This document shows, piece after piece, positions 14,709 through 21,768 of a stretch of 30,032 nucleotides of DNA. A program made the position numbers and the translations under genes. How positions within the stretch are numbered: position 1 is the first letter of the stretch; the number at the start of each line of letters is the position of its first letter. The stretch lies in the NCBI GenBank assembly GCA_964545385.1, contig CAZJFG010000010.1:1-30032 (forward strand), in the 5' to 3' direction. This stretch comes from GCA-002780795 sp964545385. Its GTDB lineage: Bacteria > Patescibacteriota > Microgenomatia > UBA1406 > GWC2-37-13. A model generated the notes under the pieces. The model was not told the DNA's origin, made no database searches, and was given only the letters and a program-made list of their open reading frames with translations.

Positions 14709-15064
14709 TGGACCCCAGACACGAACATCGCATAAAAGTTATCCAAAACCTATACGCTTATTCTTTTAAAAACATAAGCAATAATTTACCTTATCCGGAA
14801 GATAAAGAAACACAGGAAATAGTTAAACAAATTAAAAAATTGGATAAAGTTATAAAAAATTACGCCTCGAAATTCCCCTTGGAAAAAATAACTAAAACAG
14901 ATTTGGCTATCCTTCGCTGGGCTGTTTATGAGTTGTCTAAAAAAAAAATACCCCATAAAGTTGTTATAAATGAAGCGGTAGAACTGGCTAAAGATCTTTC
15001 AGCCGAAAGATCATTCGCTTTCGTTAATGCCGTTTTAGGAAAAGCATTACAAAACTATGAATAA
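14708..15064 (+). CDS. nusB: Transcription antitermination factor NusB
   Basis: 118 residues, all-helical NusB family, part of the rRNA antitermination complex with NusE/S10. The N-terminal arginine-rich helix (RHEHRIKVIQNLYAY) contacts boxA RNA; the C-terminal half contains DLAILRWAVYEL, IPHKVVINEAVELAKDLS and FAFVNAVLGKAL, which match the conserved hydrophobic core. Slightly shorter than the ~140-residue norm. It overlaps rpmF by one base and rnc by eight bases, so the three genes form one translationally linked unit. Confidence 0.88.
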   Translation: MDPRHEHRIKVIQNLYAYSFKNISNNLPYPEDKETQEIVKQIKKLDKVIKNYASKFPLEKITKTDLAILRWAVYELSKKKIPHKVVINEAVELAKDLSAERSFAFVNAVLGKALQNYE

Positions 15065-15758
15065 AAATGTCAATTATCTTGAAAAAATTATCGGTTTAAA
15101 ATTCAAAGACCGAAAATTGCTTGAAAATGTTTTTATTCATCGTTCATATTTAAACGAACACAAGAAATATCACCTGCAATCAAACGAAAAGCTTGAGTTT
15201 CTGGGTGATAGCGTACTCTCTTTAATTAGCTCAATTTATCTCTATAAAAACTACCCTCATCTTGCCGAAGGAGACTACACCGATATAAAATCGGCAGTTG
15301 TTTGTACAGAAAGTCTTTCTGATGCGGCAAAAAAACTTAATCTTGGCGATTTTCTCTTTCTTTCCAAAGGCGAGAATAAAAGCGGTGGAAGAAGGAATAC
15401 AAATATTTTAGCGGATTGCTACGAAGCGTTAATTGCCGGAATTTTTTTTGAATTTGGATTTGATCAAGCATATCAATTCGTCGTCGATACTCTCTTTAAG
15501 ACTAAATTGGACTACATTGTAAAGAATATGCTTTATCTTGCACCGAAAACAAGATTACAAGAATACGTCCAAGGTAGACTGAAAATTATACCGACCTATA
15601 AAGTGGTTGAAGTTAGCGGTCCTGAACATAATAAAACATTTAAAGTCGAAGTTCTTATCCAAGGAAAAAAAATGGGTGTAGGTTCGGGTAAATCCAAGAA
15701 AGATGCCGAAGAACTTGCAGCCAAAAACGCCCTGGAAAAGATAAATTCTTTGGTATAA
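15057..15758 (+). CDS. rnc: Ribonuclease III
   Basis: 233 residues. Double-strand-specific endoribonuclease for rRNA precursor and mRNA processing. The catalytic domain signature NEKLEFLGD is at 43-51 (Glu44, Glu47, Asp51), and the second acidic cluster is ADCYEALIAG at 119-128 (Asp120, Glu123). The C-terminal dsRNA-binding domain spans about 160-230 and ends with KSKKDAEELAAKNALEKI. It begins inside the nusB end (8-bp overlap). The stop codon lies within the TATAAT of the rpsP promoter, so the 3' end of rnc doubles as regulatory DNA. Confidence 0.96.
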   Translation: MNKNVNYLEKIIGLKFKDRKLLENVFIHRSYLNEHKKYHLQSNEKLEFLGDSVLSLISSIYLYKNYPHLAEGDYTDIKSAVVCTESLSDAAKKLNLGDFLFLSKGENKSGGRRNTNILADCYEALIAGIFFEFGFDQAYQFVVDTLFKTKLDYIVKNMLYLAPKTRLQEYVQGRLKIIPTYKVVEVSGPEHNKTFKVEVLIQGKKMGVGSGKSKKDAEELAAKNALEKINSLV

Positions 15759-15759
15759 T
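15751..15759 (+). promoter_or_regulatory. Extended -10 promoter for rpsP, overlapping the rnc stop
   Basis: TGGTATAAT at 15751-15759; TATAAT at 15754-15759 ends 8 nt before the rpsP ATG at 15768. The rnc TAA stop is embedded in the -10 box. The predicted mRNA would be essentially leaderless. A weak -35 (CTGGAA) lies 16 bp upstream. Confidence 0.55.
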
Positions 15760-15767
15760 TAAAACTT

Positions 15768-16001
15768 ATGGCAGTGACAATTAAACTTGTAAGAACCGGA
15801 AAAAAAGGACATGCCAGTTACCGAATTGTTGTTATGGACAAGAAGAAAAAAAGAAACGGTGGCTATATTGAGAAAATCGGCAATTATGACCCTCACGGCG
15901 AAACTGGCAAAATTAGAATAAATAAGGAAAAACTTGAATATTGGCGAAGTCGCGGTGCAATGCTTTCCGAAGGTATTAAAAAACTCCTAAAAAGGATTTG
16001 A
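15768..16001 (+). CDS. rpsP: 30S ribosomal protein S16
   Basis: 77 residues, close to the usual ~80. It starts MAVTIKLVRTGKKGHASYRI and has VVMDKKKKRNGGYIEKIGNYDP, both S16 signatures, with the WRSRGAMLSEGIKKLLK end. S16 helps stabilise the 5' domain of 16S rRNA. It has its own near-leaderless promoter in rnc. It runs into the convergent pilO gene, with which it shares 15 bp, leaving no separate terminator. Confidence 0.96.
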   Translation: MAVTIKLVRTGKKGHASYRIVVMDKKKKRNGGYIEKIGNYDPHGETGKIRINKEKLEYWRSRGAMLSEGIKKLLKRI

Positions 16002-16673
16002 TTTTACAGCATAGGAGGAGCTTGTTGCTTCTTCAGATTTTAAATCAAGGGTTATTTTTTCTTCAATTTCCTTTATCATCTTTTTTTCAGCTTCGCTAAG
16101 TTTACTTGTTTTTTTTGCTAAACCGTTTGCTTTTCCGCTATAAAAATTAACGATTAATTTTACTTCGGTAAATCCGGTCGTTCTATAATCAATCTTATCA
16201 ATTGTTATCAAGCGCCCGCCGGAATATCGGTAATTCTTCAAAAAATTGAAAAAGGATTCATCATCGCCTTTTCCTTCAACTGTCAAAGATAGCTTGTCTT
16301 TTGTCGATGATTTGAGATTAATAGAATAGTTTACTATCAAAAAATTCGTTTCTTGAGAAATTTTTTCCAATGCAGCAATTACTGAAAAAAAATCTTCTTC
16401 GTTGGGAATCAATTTTGTAAAAATCTCGTTCGTCTTGGCAAAGTCGATACCTTCTTTTAATACTTCTTGTTTATAAGTTACAAGTTCCGCCTGTTTTTTT
16501 AAATCGGCAATTTCCGTTCTTAACTTTGATATATTTTGATCAGCTTTTACCATTCTATTAACAAAACTATAACTAAACAGTAAATAAACAACAATAAGGA
16601 GAATAAAAAAACCTAGATAAATAAGGTTTTCTTTTAAAACTTTTACTAAATAAAAGTCAATTTTTAGTTTCAT
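15987..16673 (-). CDS. pilO: Type IV pilus alignment protein PilO-like
   Basis: 228 residues: short cytoplasmic head, one membrane helix (about 17-38, LIYLGFFILLIVVYLLFSYS), a coiled coil (about 42-75), then a ferredoxin-like periplasm-facing domain (about 80-190) with VEGKGDDESFFNFLKNY. Assignment rests on this architecture and on the place directly after pilM and pilN; sequence identity in PilO families is low. It starts inside the end of pilN (17-bp overlap) and ends 15 bp inside the convergent rpsP. The tail after 190 is Lys/Glu-rich and probably disordered. Last gene of the minus-strand pilus operon. Confidence 0.8.
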   Translation of the reverse strand: MKLKIDFYLVKVLKENLIYLGFFILLIVVYLLFSYSFVNRMVKADQNISKLRTEIADLKKQAELVTYKQEVLKEGIDFAKTNEIFTKLIPNEEDFFSVIAALEKISQETNFLIVNYSINLKSSTKDKLSLTVEGKGDDESFFNFLKNYRYSGGRLITIDKIDYRTTGFTEVKLIVNFYSGKANGLAKKTSKLSEAEKKMIKEIEEKITLDLKSEEATSSSYAVKSNPF

Positions 16674-17232
16674 CTATAGGATTTAGTTTACCGATAAGCA
16701 ATAATTGATAATTTTTGCTGTCCTTTGTCGATTCTAGCGTAACTTGAGAAATAAAAAGTTGAGAAAAATTCTTCAAAAAACTTTCAGATTCCGCGAATTT
16801 CAAAAAAGATATAATTGAGTTTGGCTCCTCAAAAAGAAGAGTAAAATTGATCGTTCTGTCTTTTGTGATAATAATTGCGTCAAGCGTTGGTGAAGGACTG
16901 GCTTGCTTAAGACTGTCCGTCAGGAGATTATAGTAAGGTAAGAAGTTTACATCTTCGTCAATTATTTTTTTAATCTGCGACTCTTTATTGCGAAGATATA
17001 CAAACTCTGCCTCAACTTGCTTATTTTGATTTAAATATTGCAATAAAGTTTTTTTTTCAAGATACAATGCCTCAACTTGCTTATTTTTTTGCATAACAAC
17101 AATAAAAGAAGGTATTAAAATAACAAAAAAAAGCGATACTAATATTAAAAGAGAAACCCTTAATGTTTTAAAAACTTTTTCATAACGAAGATATTTTTTT
17201 TGTTTTGTAATTAAATTAATGCCTTTTTTCAT
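16657..17232 (-). CDS. pilN: Type IV pilus protein PilN-like
   Basis: 191 residues. The N-terminus (KGINLITKQKKYLRYEKVFK) carries the INL motif with which PilN binds PilM, followed by one membrane helix at about 27-48, a coiled coil (50-90) and a small C-terminal alpha/beta domain. The coiled coil contains NKQVEA twice, 20 residues apart, and the DNA under it has an exact 20-bp direct repeat, pointing to a 60-bp duplication. It overlaps pilM by 4 bp (ATGA) and pilO by 17 bp. Confidence 0.85.
   Translation of the reverse strand: MKKGINLITKQKKYLRYEKVFKTLRVSLLILVSLFFVILIPSFIVVMQKNKQVEALYLEKKTLLQYLNQNKQVEAEFVYLRNKESQIKKIIDEDVNFLPYYNLLTDSLKQASPSPTLDAIIITKDRTINFTLLFEEPNSIISFLKFAESESFLKNFSQLFISQVTLESTKDSKNYQLLLIGKLNPIDETKN
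17009..17088 (-). repeat. 20-bp direct repeat with 60-bp period in pilN
   Basis: TGCCTCAACTTGCTTATTTT occurs exactly at 17009-17028 and 17069-17088. The period is 60 bp, so the protein repeats NKQVEA in the coiled coil after 20 residues. The remaining 40 bp of the two units are only faintly alike. Confidence 0.85.
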
Positions 17233-18245
17233 TTGAAAGCTTGACCTAAAACTGTAATAAAAGACGACTTTGCTTGATTATATAGTTGATAATTCTGATT
17301 CTTTTCAATTAAGTTGGATAGATCAAATTCAGCAGTTGCTATACCAAGTTTTGCTTGAAGAGTTTTATCGAATTGATTGAACTTATTTGCTAAATTAAAC
17401 GTAAAAAAACCGTCTATTTTAGCGATGTTTTCTTTTTCCTTAATCGCTAATATAAATTTTTCTAGTTCTTTAATATATTCATTAAGCGCAGGTTGAAGAA
17501 CTTCGATAAGATTTAATGAACCGCTTGTAGCAAAACCAATTGTTTTTAAAGCCTCATCGGCCTTTTGAATATCAAGGTTAAAATTCACTTGAACTTCTTT
17601 AGAAAAAAGATTTAAGCCAATCTTAAAATTGTAAATATTTGTAATCAAATTTAGTTGAGGATTGTAAAAATAAACAGTGGTCGAATAATAGTCCATATTT
17701 ATAAAAACAAAGTTTTTATTTATTTTGGAAAAGGTAGCGATACGAGCAAAACTACTAGCTTGATTTTCAATATTTTGAGGAATTAAACCCGCTTTTTCAA
17801 TTAACGATACAACTCTTTCAACAAGAGTATTGGGCGCGGCAACAATAAGCAACAAAAGCGAATTCTTTTTTTTGTTTTCAAGTAAGATATCAAGATCAAG
17901 CGTTGTTTCGTCAATCGGCAAAGGAATAAACTGATCGGCTTGGTATTTTATGGCAGATAACAGTTCTTTCTCTTTTAAGTAAGGCATTGTCAAAATTTGA
18001 GAGTAAGTATAGGTATCGGGAATAATTACATCGACTGTCTTTTTTTTTATTTTTAAACTCTGGACTAGTTTTTCTATGATTGTTGCCGTTTCATTCAAGC
18101 TCTTTTCATTTTGAGCAGTATAAAAAGATGTTGTTTTTTCAAGCATGGCAAGAGAAGTAATCTTAATAAGATTATTGTTTAATTCACAATCTGACAGTCG
18201 AAGATAACTGTCTCCAATTTCCAAACTAAACGATTCGTTTGCCAT
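17229..18245 (-). CDS. pilM: Type IV pilus assembly protein PilM
   Basis: 338 residues. Actin-like ATPase-fold cytoplasmic protein that links PilN/PilO to the motor. The first strand-turn (SFSLEIGDSYLRLSD) is the phosphate-1-like loop of the family; then IPDTYTYSQILTMPYL and KYQADQFIPLPIDE, hallmark of PilM, and FVFINMDYYSTTVYFY as the second nucleotide-binding strand, in which the usual DIG-type residues are altered. Length is normal. It lies 22 bp after the minor pilin gene and overlaps pilN by 4 bp. No membrane segment. Confidence 0.9.
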   Translation of the reverse strand: MANESFSLEIGDSYLRLSDCELNNNLIKITSLAMLEKTTSFYTAQNEKSLNETATIIEKLVQSLKIKKKTVDVIIPDTYTYSQILTMPYLKEKELLSAIKYQADQFIPLPIDETTLDLDILLENKKKNSLLLLIVAAPNTLVERVVSLIEKAGLIPQNIENQASSFARIATFSKINKNFVFINMDYYSTTVYFYNPQLNLITNIYNFKIGLNLFSKEVQVNFNLDIQKADEALKTIGFATSGSLNLIEVLQPALNEYIKELEKFILAIKEKENIAKIDGFFTFNLANKFNQFDKTLQAKLGIATAEFDLSNLIEKNQNYQLYNQAKSSFITVLGQAFK

Positions 18246-18267
18246 ATAAATTCACTATAGATTATTT

Positions 18268-18828
18268 TTAGTATGATTTCAATTTAATATTAGTCCTGTA
18301 AGTAAGCTCTGCTTTATCTTCAACTCTTGTTGAATCAGTATTAAATCTAATTGTGATTAAAAGAGAAATTATTGGCGGCGAATAAATATTCTGTCTGTGA
18401 CAACTTATTAAGAAATCACTAATCTTTACTTTATCGTTTGTTAAATAAAATGCTGGAGTTGTCGAAGAAGCTGAACTGATTTTGTCTGATGATAAACTGT
18501 ACCGAAACCAATTGCCAATTTTGTCTTTAAAATAAAAATTGCTTGAATCGACGGGGTCATAACTTGAGTCTGTATCGTTACATTTAAGATTACTTTCTAC
18601 CAAACTGCTGTCTGAATATATTTCTATTGCCGAGTTGCGAATCGTAGTCTTCATATTTGAAAATACAAAGTCGCCTTGTCTCTTTACTTCCTGCAACCGA
18701 ATAATTTTTGTCTGCTGTTGGATTATGACAAAAACAATAGCAAAAATAACCGGCAATATTAGACCGGTAATTCCGACAGTAATAATCGTTTCGATCAACG
18801 TAAAACCTCTGAAATTTAATCTTCCCAT
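18268..18828 (-). CDS. Minor prepilin, PilW/GspJ-like
   Basis: 186 residues with a type III leader: MGRLNFRG followed by FTLIETIITVG, cleavage expected between Gly8 and Phe9, Glu at mature position 5, and a hydrophobic N-terminal helix to about residue 35. The QQTKIIRLQEVKRQGDFVFSNMKTTIRNS segment after the helix resembles GspJ/PilW minor pilins, likely part of the tip or priming complex. It overlaps the preceding gene by 13 bp. Only one pair of Cys is present, in the C-terminal domain. Subfamily name is an inference from size and gene order. Confidence 0.78.
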   Translation of the reverse strand: MGRLNFRGFTLIETIITVGITGLILPVIFAIVFVIIQQQTKIIRLQEVKRQGDFVFSNMKTTIRNSAIEIYSDSSLVESNLKCNDTDSSYDPVDSSNFYFKDKIGNWFRYSLSSDKISSASSTTPAFYLTNDKVKISDFLISCHRQNIYSPPIISLLITIRFNTDSTRVEDKAELTYRTNIKLKSY

Positions 18829-19241
18829 TTTGTAAATACGGTGGCTATTGGCACCTGGTATTCTTGGCCAAGCTCCAACCAGCTAACAGTTACATTTATA
18901 TTTGCCTGCGAACCGTCGTTTGACAGAATTAGCTCCCTTTTAAAAAAACTGTCTAGATCATAGTTGTTGCCGCATGCACCTATTGGCCAGCCGCTAAAAT
19001 CTGAAGAGTTAAAACAATAAGTACCAGATTTTTGAGAAAAGGCCGTCCAATCAGCTTCTTTTTCATCTCTTAACCATTCAACGAGTTCCTCCGCATAATA
19101 GGTGGCTAAAATTTTATGCTCATTTACCTTCATATTTCTAAGTGATGCTATTGTTACTGCAGCAGCCAACACAAAAAAAATACTTAGAATCGTAACAAAA
19201 ATTAAAACTTCTATTAAGGAAAATGCTTTTTGATGCTTCAT
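18816..19241 (-). CDS. Minor prepilin, PilV/GspI-like
   Basis: 141 residues from the ATG at 19241; an upstream TTG at 19247 in the same frame is not needed. The leader MKHQKA is short and ends in Ala rather than Gly, followed by FSLIEVLIFVTILSIFFVLAAAV with Glu at position 5. The segment ILATYYAEELVEWLRDEKEADW is typical of GspI/PilV minor pilins (AxxLAxExxE-like region). It lies 7 bp behind the GspH-like gene and overlaps the next minor pilin, so the trio H-I-J order of type II secretion pseudopilins is kept. Confidence 0.78.
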   Translation of the reverse strand: MKHQKAFSLIEVLIFVTILSIFFVLAAAVTIASLRNMKVNEHKILATYYAEELVEWLRDEKEADWTAFSQKSGTYCFNSSDFSGWPIGACGNNYDLDSFFKRELILSNDGSQANINVTVSWLELGQEYQVPIATVFTKWED

Positions 19242-19248
19242 ATGCAAT

Positions 19249-19710
19249 TTAATGTGTTTTGCTAATTAAACCTGCCGGCGTGATTGTAAAAATAGAATAT
19301 TTGCTCGGGGTAAAAGCTATTTGAACTGTAATATCGGTTAGACTATTAAGTCTCCCGCTTAATGGTTTAAAATAAATTGAAGCTTTTGAACATGTTAGAG
19401 TCAGTGAGGAATCAAGGACATAGCTTGCTAATTTACTTGTACAGGCATCATTACAACAAAAGTAAAGATCGTATTGATTACTGGCCGTGCATCTTACTTC
19501 ATAACCGGTAAAATTATTGCAGGCGGTTTCGATATCTCCGGCGATTGCTTTTTTTTGGGCGAGATGTAAAACATCGTCTATTTGCTGAACAGCATTATCT
19601 AGTTCCTTTAGATCCGAATATTCATTGTAATAAGCAAGGGAAAGTCCAAAAAAAAGCGAAATAATCGCGACAACAACAATCATCTCAATTAGGGTAAATC
19701 CTTTTTTCAT
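19249..19710 (-). CDS. Minor prepilin, GspH/FimT-like
   Basis: 153 residues from the ATG at 19710; the frame stays open upstream but MKKGFTLIEMIVVVAII is the real prepilin start (cleavage Gly4/Phe5, Glu at mature position 5). After the helix come VQQIDDVLHLAQKKAIAGD and beta-strand sequence with six Cys, including a CC pair (YFCCNDAC), so disulfide-stabilised exposure outside the membrane is likely. GspH/FimT assignment comes from the helix-then-AQKKAI pattern and the operon position. Confidence 0.8.
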   Translation of the reverse strand: MKKGFTLIEMIVVVAIISLFFGLSLAYYNEYSDLKELDNAVQQIDDVLHLAQKKAIAGDIETACNNFTGYEVRCTASNQYDLYFCCNDACTSKLASYVLDSSLTLTCSKASIYFKPLSGRLNSLTDITVQIAFTPSKYSIFTITPAGLISKTH

Positions 19711-19712
19711 GA

Positions 19713-20171
19713 TTACTTTTGACCGTATGGGCCAACGCAATAATTACAACTTGCAGTACCGCAAGAATAACTGTTACAACCTGTGCTCACCGGCCCCGTT
19801 TCCATATATGCACCCAATGAATAAGTCGATGTCCCGATAGAACAATAATAATTGTACGTATTTGATTTGGGATCAGAAGGAATCGAGCCAATATAATTAC
19901 CAACCAAAAAACTGGAAACACCACTACCAGCACAACTACCGCTGTAGGTAAAATAAGAGCCATTGCCTCCACTTTCATCGCTTCTGTACATTTCAAGTGC
20001 CGCCCTAATCTGCTCAAGATCTGCTTTCCTTTTAGCATCGCGAGATTGCTTACCAAGTTGGGAATAGGTAATTGCAGCGGTTGATGTAAGCAACGCAATA
20101 ATAGTTATTACCACCAAAATTTCAATTAATGTGAATCCTTGAAATTTTTTTAAGGAAATTTTTTTTTTCAT
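19713..20171 (-). CDS. Type IV prepilin, GspG-like
   Basis: 152 residues from the ATG at 20171, which overlaps the previous gene's TGA as ATGA; the longer frame upstream is rejected. Leader MKKKISLKKFQG, cleavage before FTLIEILVV, Glu at mature position 5. The helix is followed by SRDAKRKADLEQIRAALEMYRSD, the signature of GspG/PilA-like pilins in Gram-positive and CPR bacteria. The C-terminal part is rich in Ser, Gly, Tyr and Cys (SYSCGTASCNYC), suggesting disulfides at the pilus surface. Whether it is a major or minor subunit cannot be told. Confidence 0.85.
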   Translation of the reverse strand: MKKKISLKKFQGFTLIEILVVITIIALLTSTAAITYSQLGKQSRDAKRKADLEQIRAALEMYRSDESGGNGSYFTYSGSCAGSGVSSFLVGNYIGSIPSDPKSNTYNYYCSIGTSTYSLGAYMETGPVSTGCNSYSCGTASCNYCVGPYGQK

Positions 20172-20581
20172 TGTTGATTTGTCACACAATAATTTGTAGT
20201 CGCTTCCGCCTCTAAAGTTGTACAAAGTTGATAGCTTGTTGCGTTACAACTATTGCATGGGTAGGGAGTAGTAGTCCGCGGATCAACCGGGACAGTAGGC
20301 ATAATTGTCACTGGCGGTGTTGGACAAGATATCGTAGTAAATACTGAGTTGCTTACCGCATTTGGTGTTGGATATTTGTAACCGCAGACCGAGTAATATT
20401 GCTCCAGGCCATTTTGAATGCTGCTTATATCACTTTTTCTTTTTGCATCTCTTGCCTTTTTTTGCGAAGTGGAATAAGAAACAAAACCCATACTCACAAT
20501 AACCCCAATAATACCGATGACAACCAACATCTCAAGAAGGGTAAACCCCTTTTTTTTTAATCGAAATGTTTTTTTAAACAT
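20168..20581 (-). CDS. Type IV prepilin, GspG-like
   Basis: 137 residues. Leader MFKKTFRLKKKG, cleavage before FTLLEMLVV with Glu at mature position 5, then KKARDAKRKSDISSIQNGLEQYYSVCG, the usual RDAxRKSD helix of this group. The C-terminal domain has a Pro/Thr-rich stretch (CPTPPVTIMPTVPVDPRTTTPYP) between Cys residues, which would offer many hydroxyl sites for O-glycosylation. It lies 21 bp behind the first pilin and overlaps the next by 4 bp. Confidence 0.85.
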   Translation of the reverse strand: MFKKTFRLKKKGFTLLEMLVVIGIIGVIVSMGFVSYSTSQKKARDAKRKSDISSIQNGLEQYYSVCGYKYPTPNAVSNSVFTTISCPTPPVTIMPTVPVDPRTTTPYPCNSCNATSYQLCTTLEAEATTNYCVTNQQ

Positions 20582-20602
20582 TTATTGACGTTAAATTAAT
20601 AA

Positions 20603-21049
20603 CTACGGCTGACTAATACCATATTTTTTTTGATTGGAACCGCATGAAATACCTGAACAAATCGAGGCTGGGGTAGGATCTGGATCTCCAACATTTTCCA
20701 AACAACTGCACAATTCATATGTTAAATTTGTATTGTTTGGTAAATAATAATATGGCGTTGTATTTAACGGGTCACAGGGAATTTGATTCAAATAGATTAT
20801 TGTGCCATTGGAAAAAGATTGTCCACATGCTCCAAACCTATTTGAAGGCGCAGCAGTCGGAAAAGCTTGCGGTGATTTGTCCTGACGATACATTTCAAGC
20901 GCTTTCTGAATCTGTTTCAAATCGGATTTTCTTTGCGCATCACGAGATCGTTCACGAGCCGACATATAGTTCGGCAAAAGTAACGCAGAAAGAACACCAA
21001 TAATCGCAATAACGACAAGAAGCTCAATAAGAGTAAATGACTTCTTCAT
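20603..21049 (-). CDS. Type IV prepilin, GspG-like, with Ser before the cleavage site
   Basis: 148 residues. The leader is only MKKS, followed by FTLIELLVVIAIIGVLSALLLPNY; Ser instead of the normal Gly precedes the cleavage site, while Glu at mature position 5 is kept. Then ARERSRDAQRKSDLKQIQKALEMYRQD. The C-terminal domain holds six Cys and a D-rich calcium-loop-like end (GDPDPTPASIC). The ATG overlaps the holB TGA (ATGA), so this pilin is translated directly behind a replication gene. Confidence 0.85.
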   Translation of the reverse strand: MKKSFTLIELLVVIAIIGVLSALLLPNYMSARERSRDAQRKSDLKQIQKALEMYRQDKSPQAFPTAAPSNRFGACGQSFSNGTIIYLNQIPCDPLNTTPYYYLPNNTNLTYELCSCLENVGDPDPTPASICSGISCGSNQKKYGISQP

Positions 21050-21723
21050 AAATTATTTAGTTTTATGTTAAGGTTTTTCCAGATAAAAATCAATAGGTTA
21101 TCAAAGGTCAGTTGGGGATTAAGATTATTATTTTCAACAAGCATTTTATTCTTAAGAATTTTTTTTATAATTTTGAGATTTGTTTCATTATTACATTTCT
21201 TTTTACGCATTCTTTCCTCAAAAAACATAAGTAATTCATCTGACAAGATTAAATAATCTTCTTTTTTTGCTATCAATATTTCTTTGTTGTTTAAAAAAGA
21301 AGTATTTTTGCATTTTTCAAGTTGCAGAATTATTTTATCGATCGAAACTTTTTTTTGTTGGATTATCTTCTTTCGCACACCATCTAACAATTTTGCCCTG
21401 GATCTTATTGTCGGAATAACTTTTTCAGGGTTAGTTACCAAAAAAACAAATAAGTTTTCTTCAACTTTTTCTTCAAGAATTTTCAGAAGGCTGTTTTGAG
21501 CTTCAAGACCTGATTTATCAAAATCATAAAAAATAATCATTCTTTTTCCAACCGGGGAAACAATTAAATCTTTTTTAAGTTCTCGGATTTGATTTATCGT
21601 GATTTCTTCTTTTGGTGGTCTAATTTCAAAAATACTGTGTTCTGCGATATTATATTTATGAACTATTTCTTGAAAAAAATCATTTTCTGCGAATTTTCTT
21701 TGATCAATGATTAACGGCAGCAT
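21046..21723 (-). CDS. holB: DNA polymerase III delta' subunit-like, short
   Basis: 225 residues from the ATG at 21723; an in-frame TTG at 21747 is an alternative. Clamp-loader type AAA+ sequence: EEITINQIRELKKDL, KRMIIFYDFDKSGLEAQNSL, LLKILEEKVEENLFVFLVT and VIPTIRSRAKLL (sensor-1 and SRC-like region). The N-terminal P-loop part of the AAA+ fold and the zinc finger are missing, so it is shorter than typical delta' (about 300+). The C-terminal third is Lys/Asn-rich and diverged. It is the first gene of the minus-strand pilus operon and shares an ATGA with the first pilin. Delta' is the best fit; a DnaX-like role is less likely because of the missing Walker A. Confidence 0.75.
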   Translation of the reverse strand: MLPLIIDQRKFAENDFFQEIVHKYNIAEHSIFEIRPPKEEITINQIRELKKDLIVSPVGKRMIIFYDFDKSGLEAQNSLLKILEEKVEENLFVFLVTNPEKVIPTIRSRAKLLDGVRKKIIQQKKVSIDKIILQLEKCKNTSFLNNKEILIAKKEDYLILSDELLMFFEERMRKKKCNNETNLKIIKKILKNKMLVENNNLNPQLTFDNLLIFIWKNLNIKLNNL

Positions 21724-21733
21724 AATCTCTGTA

Positions 21734-21766
21734 TTGCATTTTACCAAAATTCTCTTTATATTGAAA
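21734..21766. promoter_or_regulatory. Overlapping divergent promoters of holB-pilin operon and pilB
   Basis: Plus strand: TTGCAT (21734-21739), 17 bp, TATATT (21757-21762), then 6 nt to the pilB ATG. Minus strand: extended -10 TGG-TAAAAT (21746-21738), a weak TTTCAA -35 further out, and a leader of about 7 nt before the holB ATG at 21723. The two promoters occupy the same 33 bp, which would couple or oppose expression of the two halves of the pilus locus. Confidence 0.6.
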
Positions 21767-21768
21767 TT

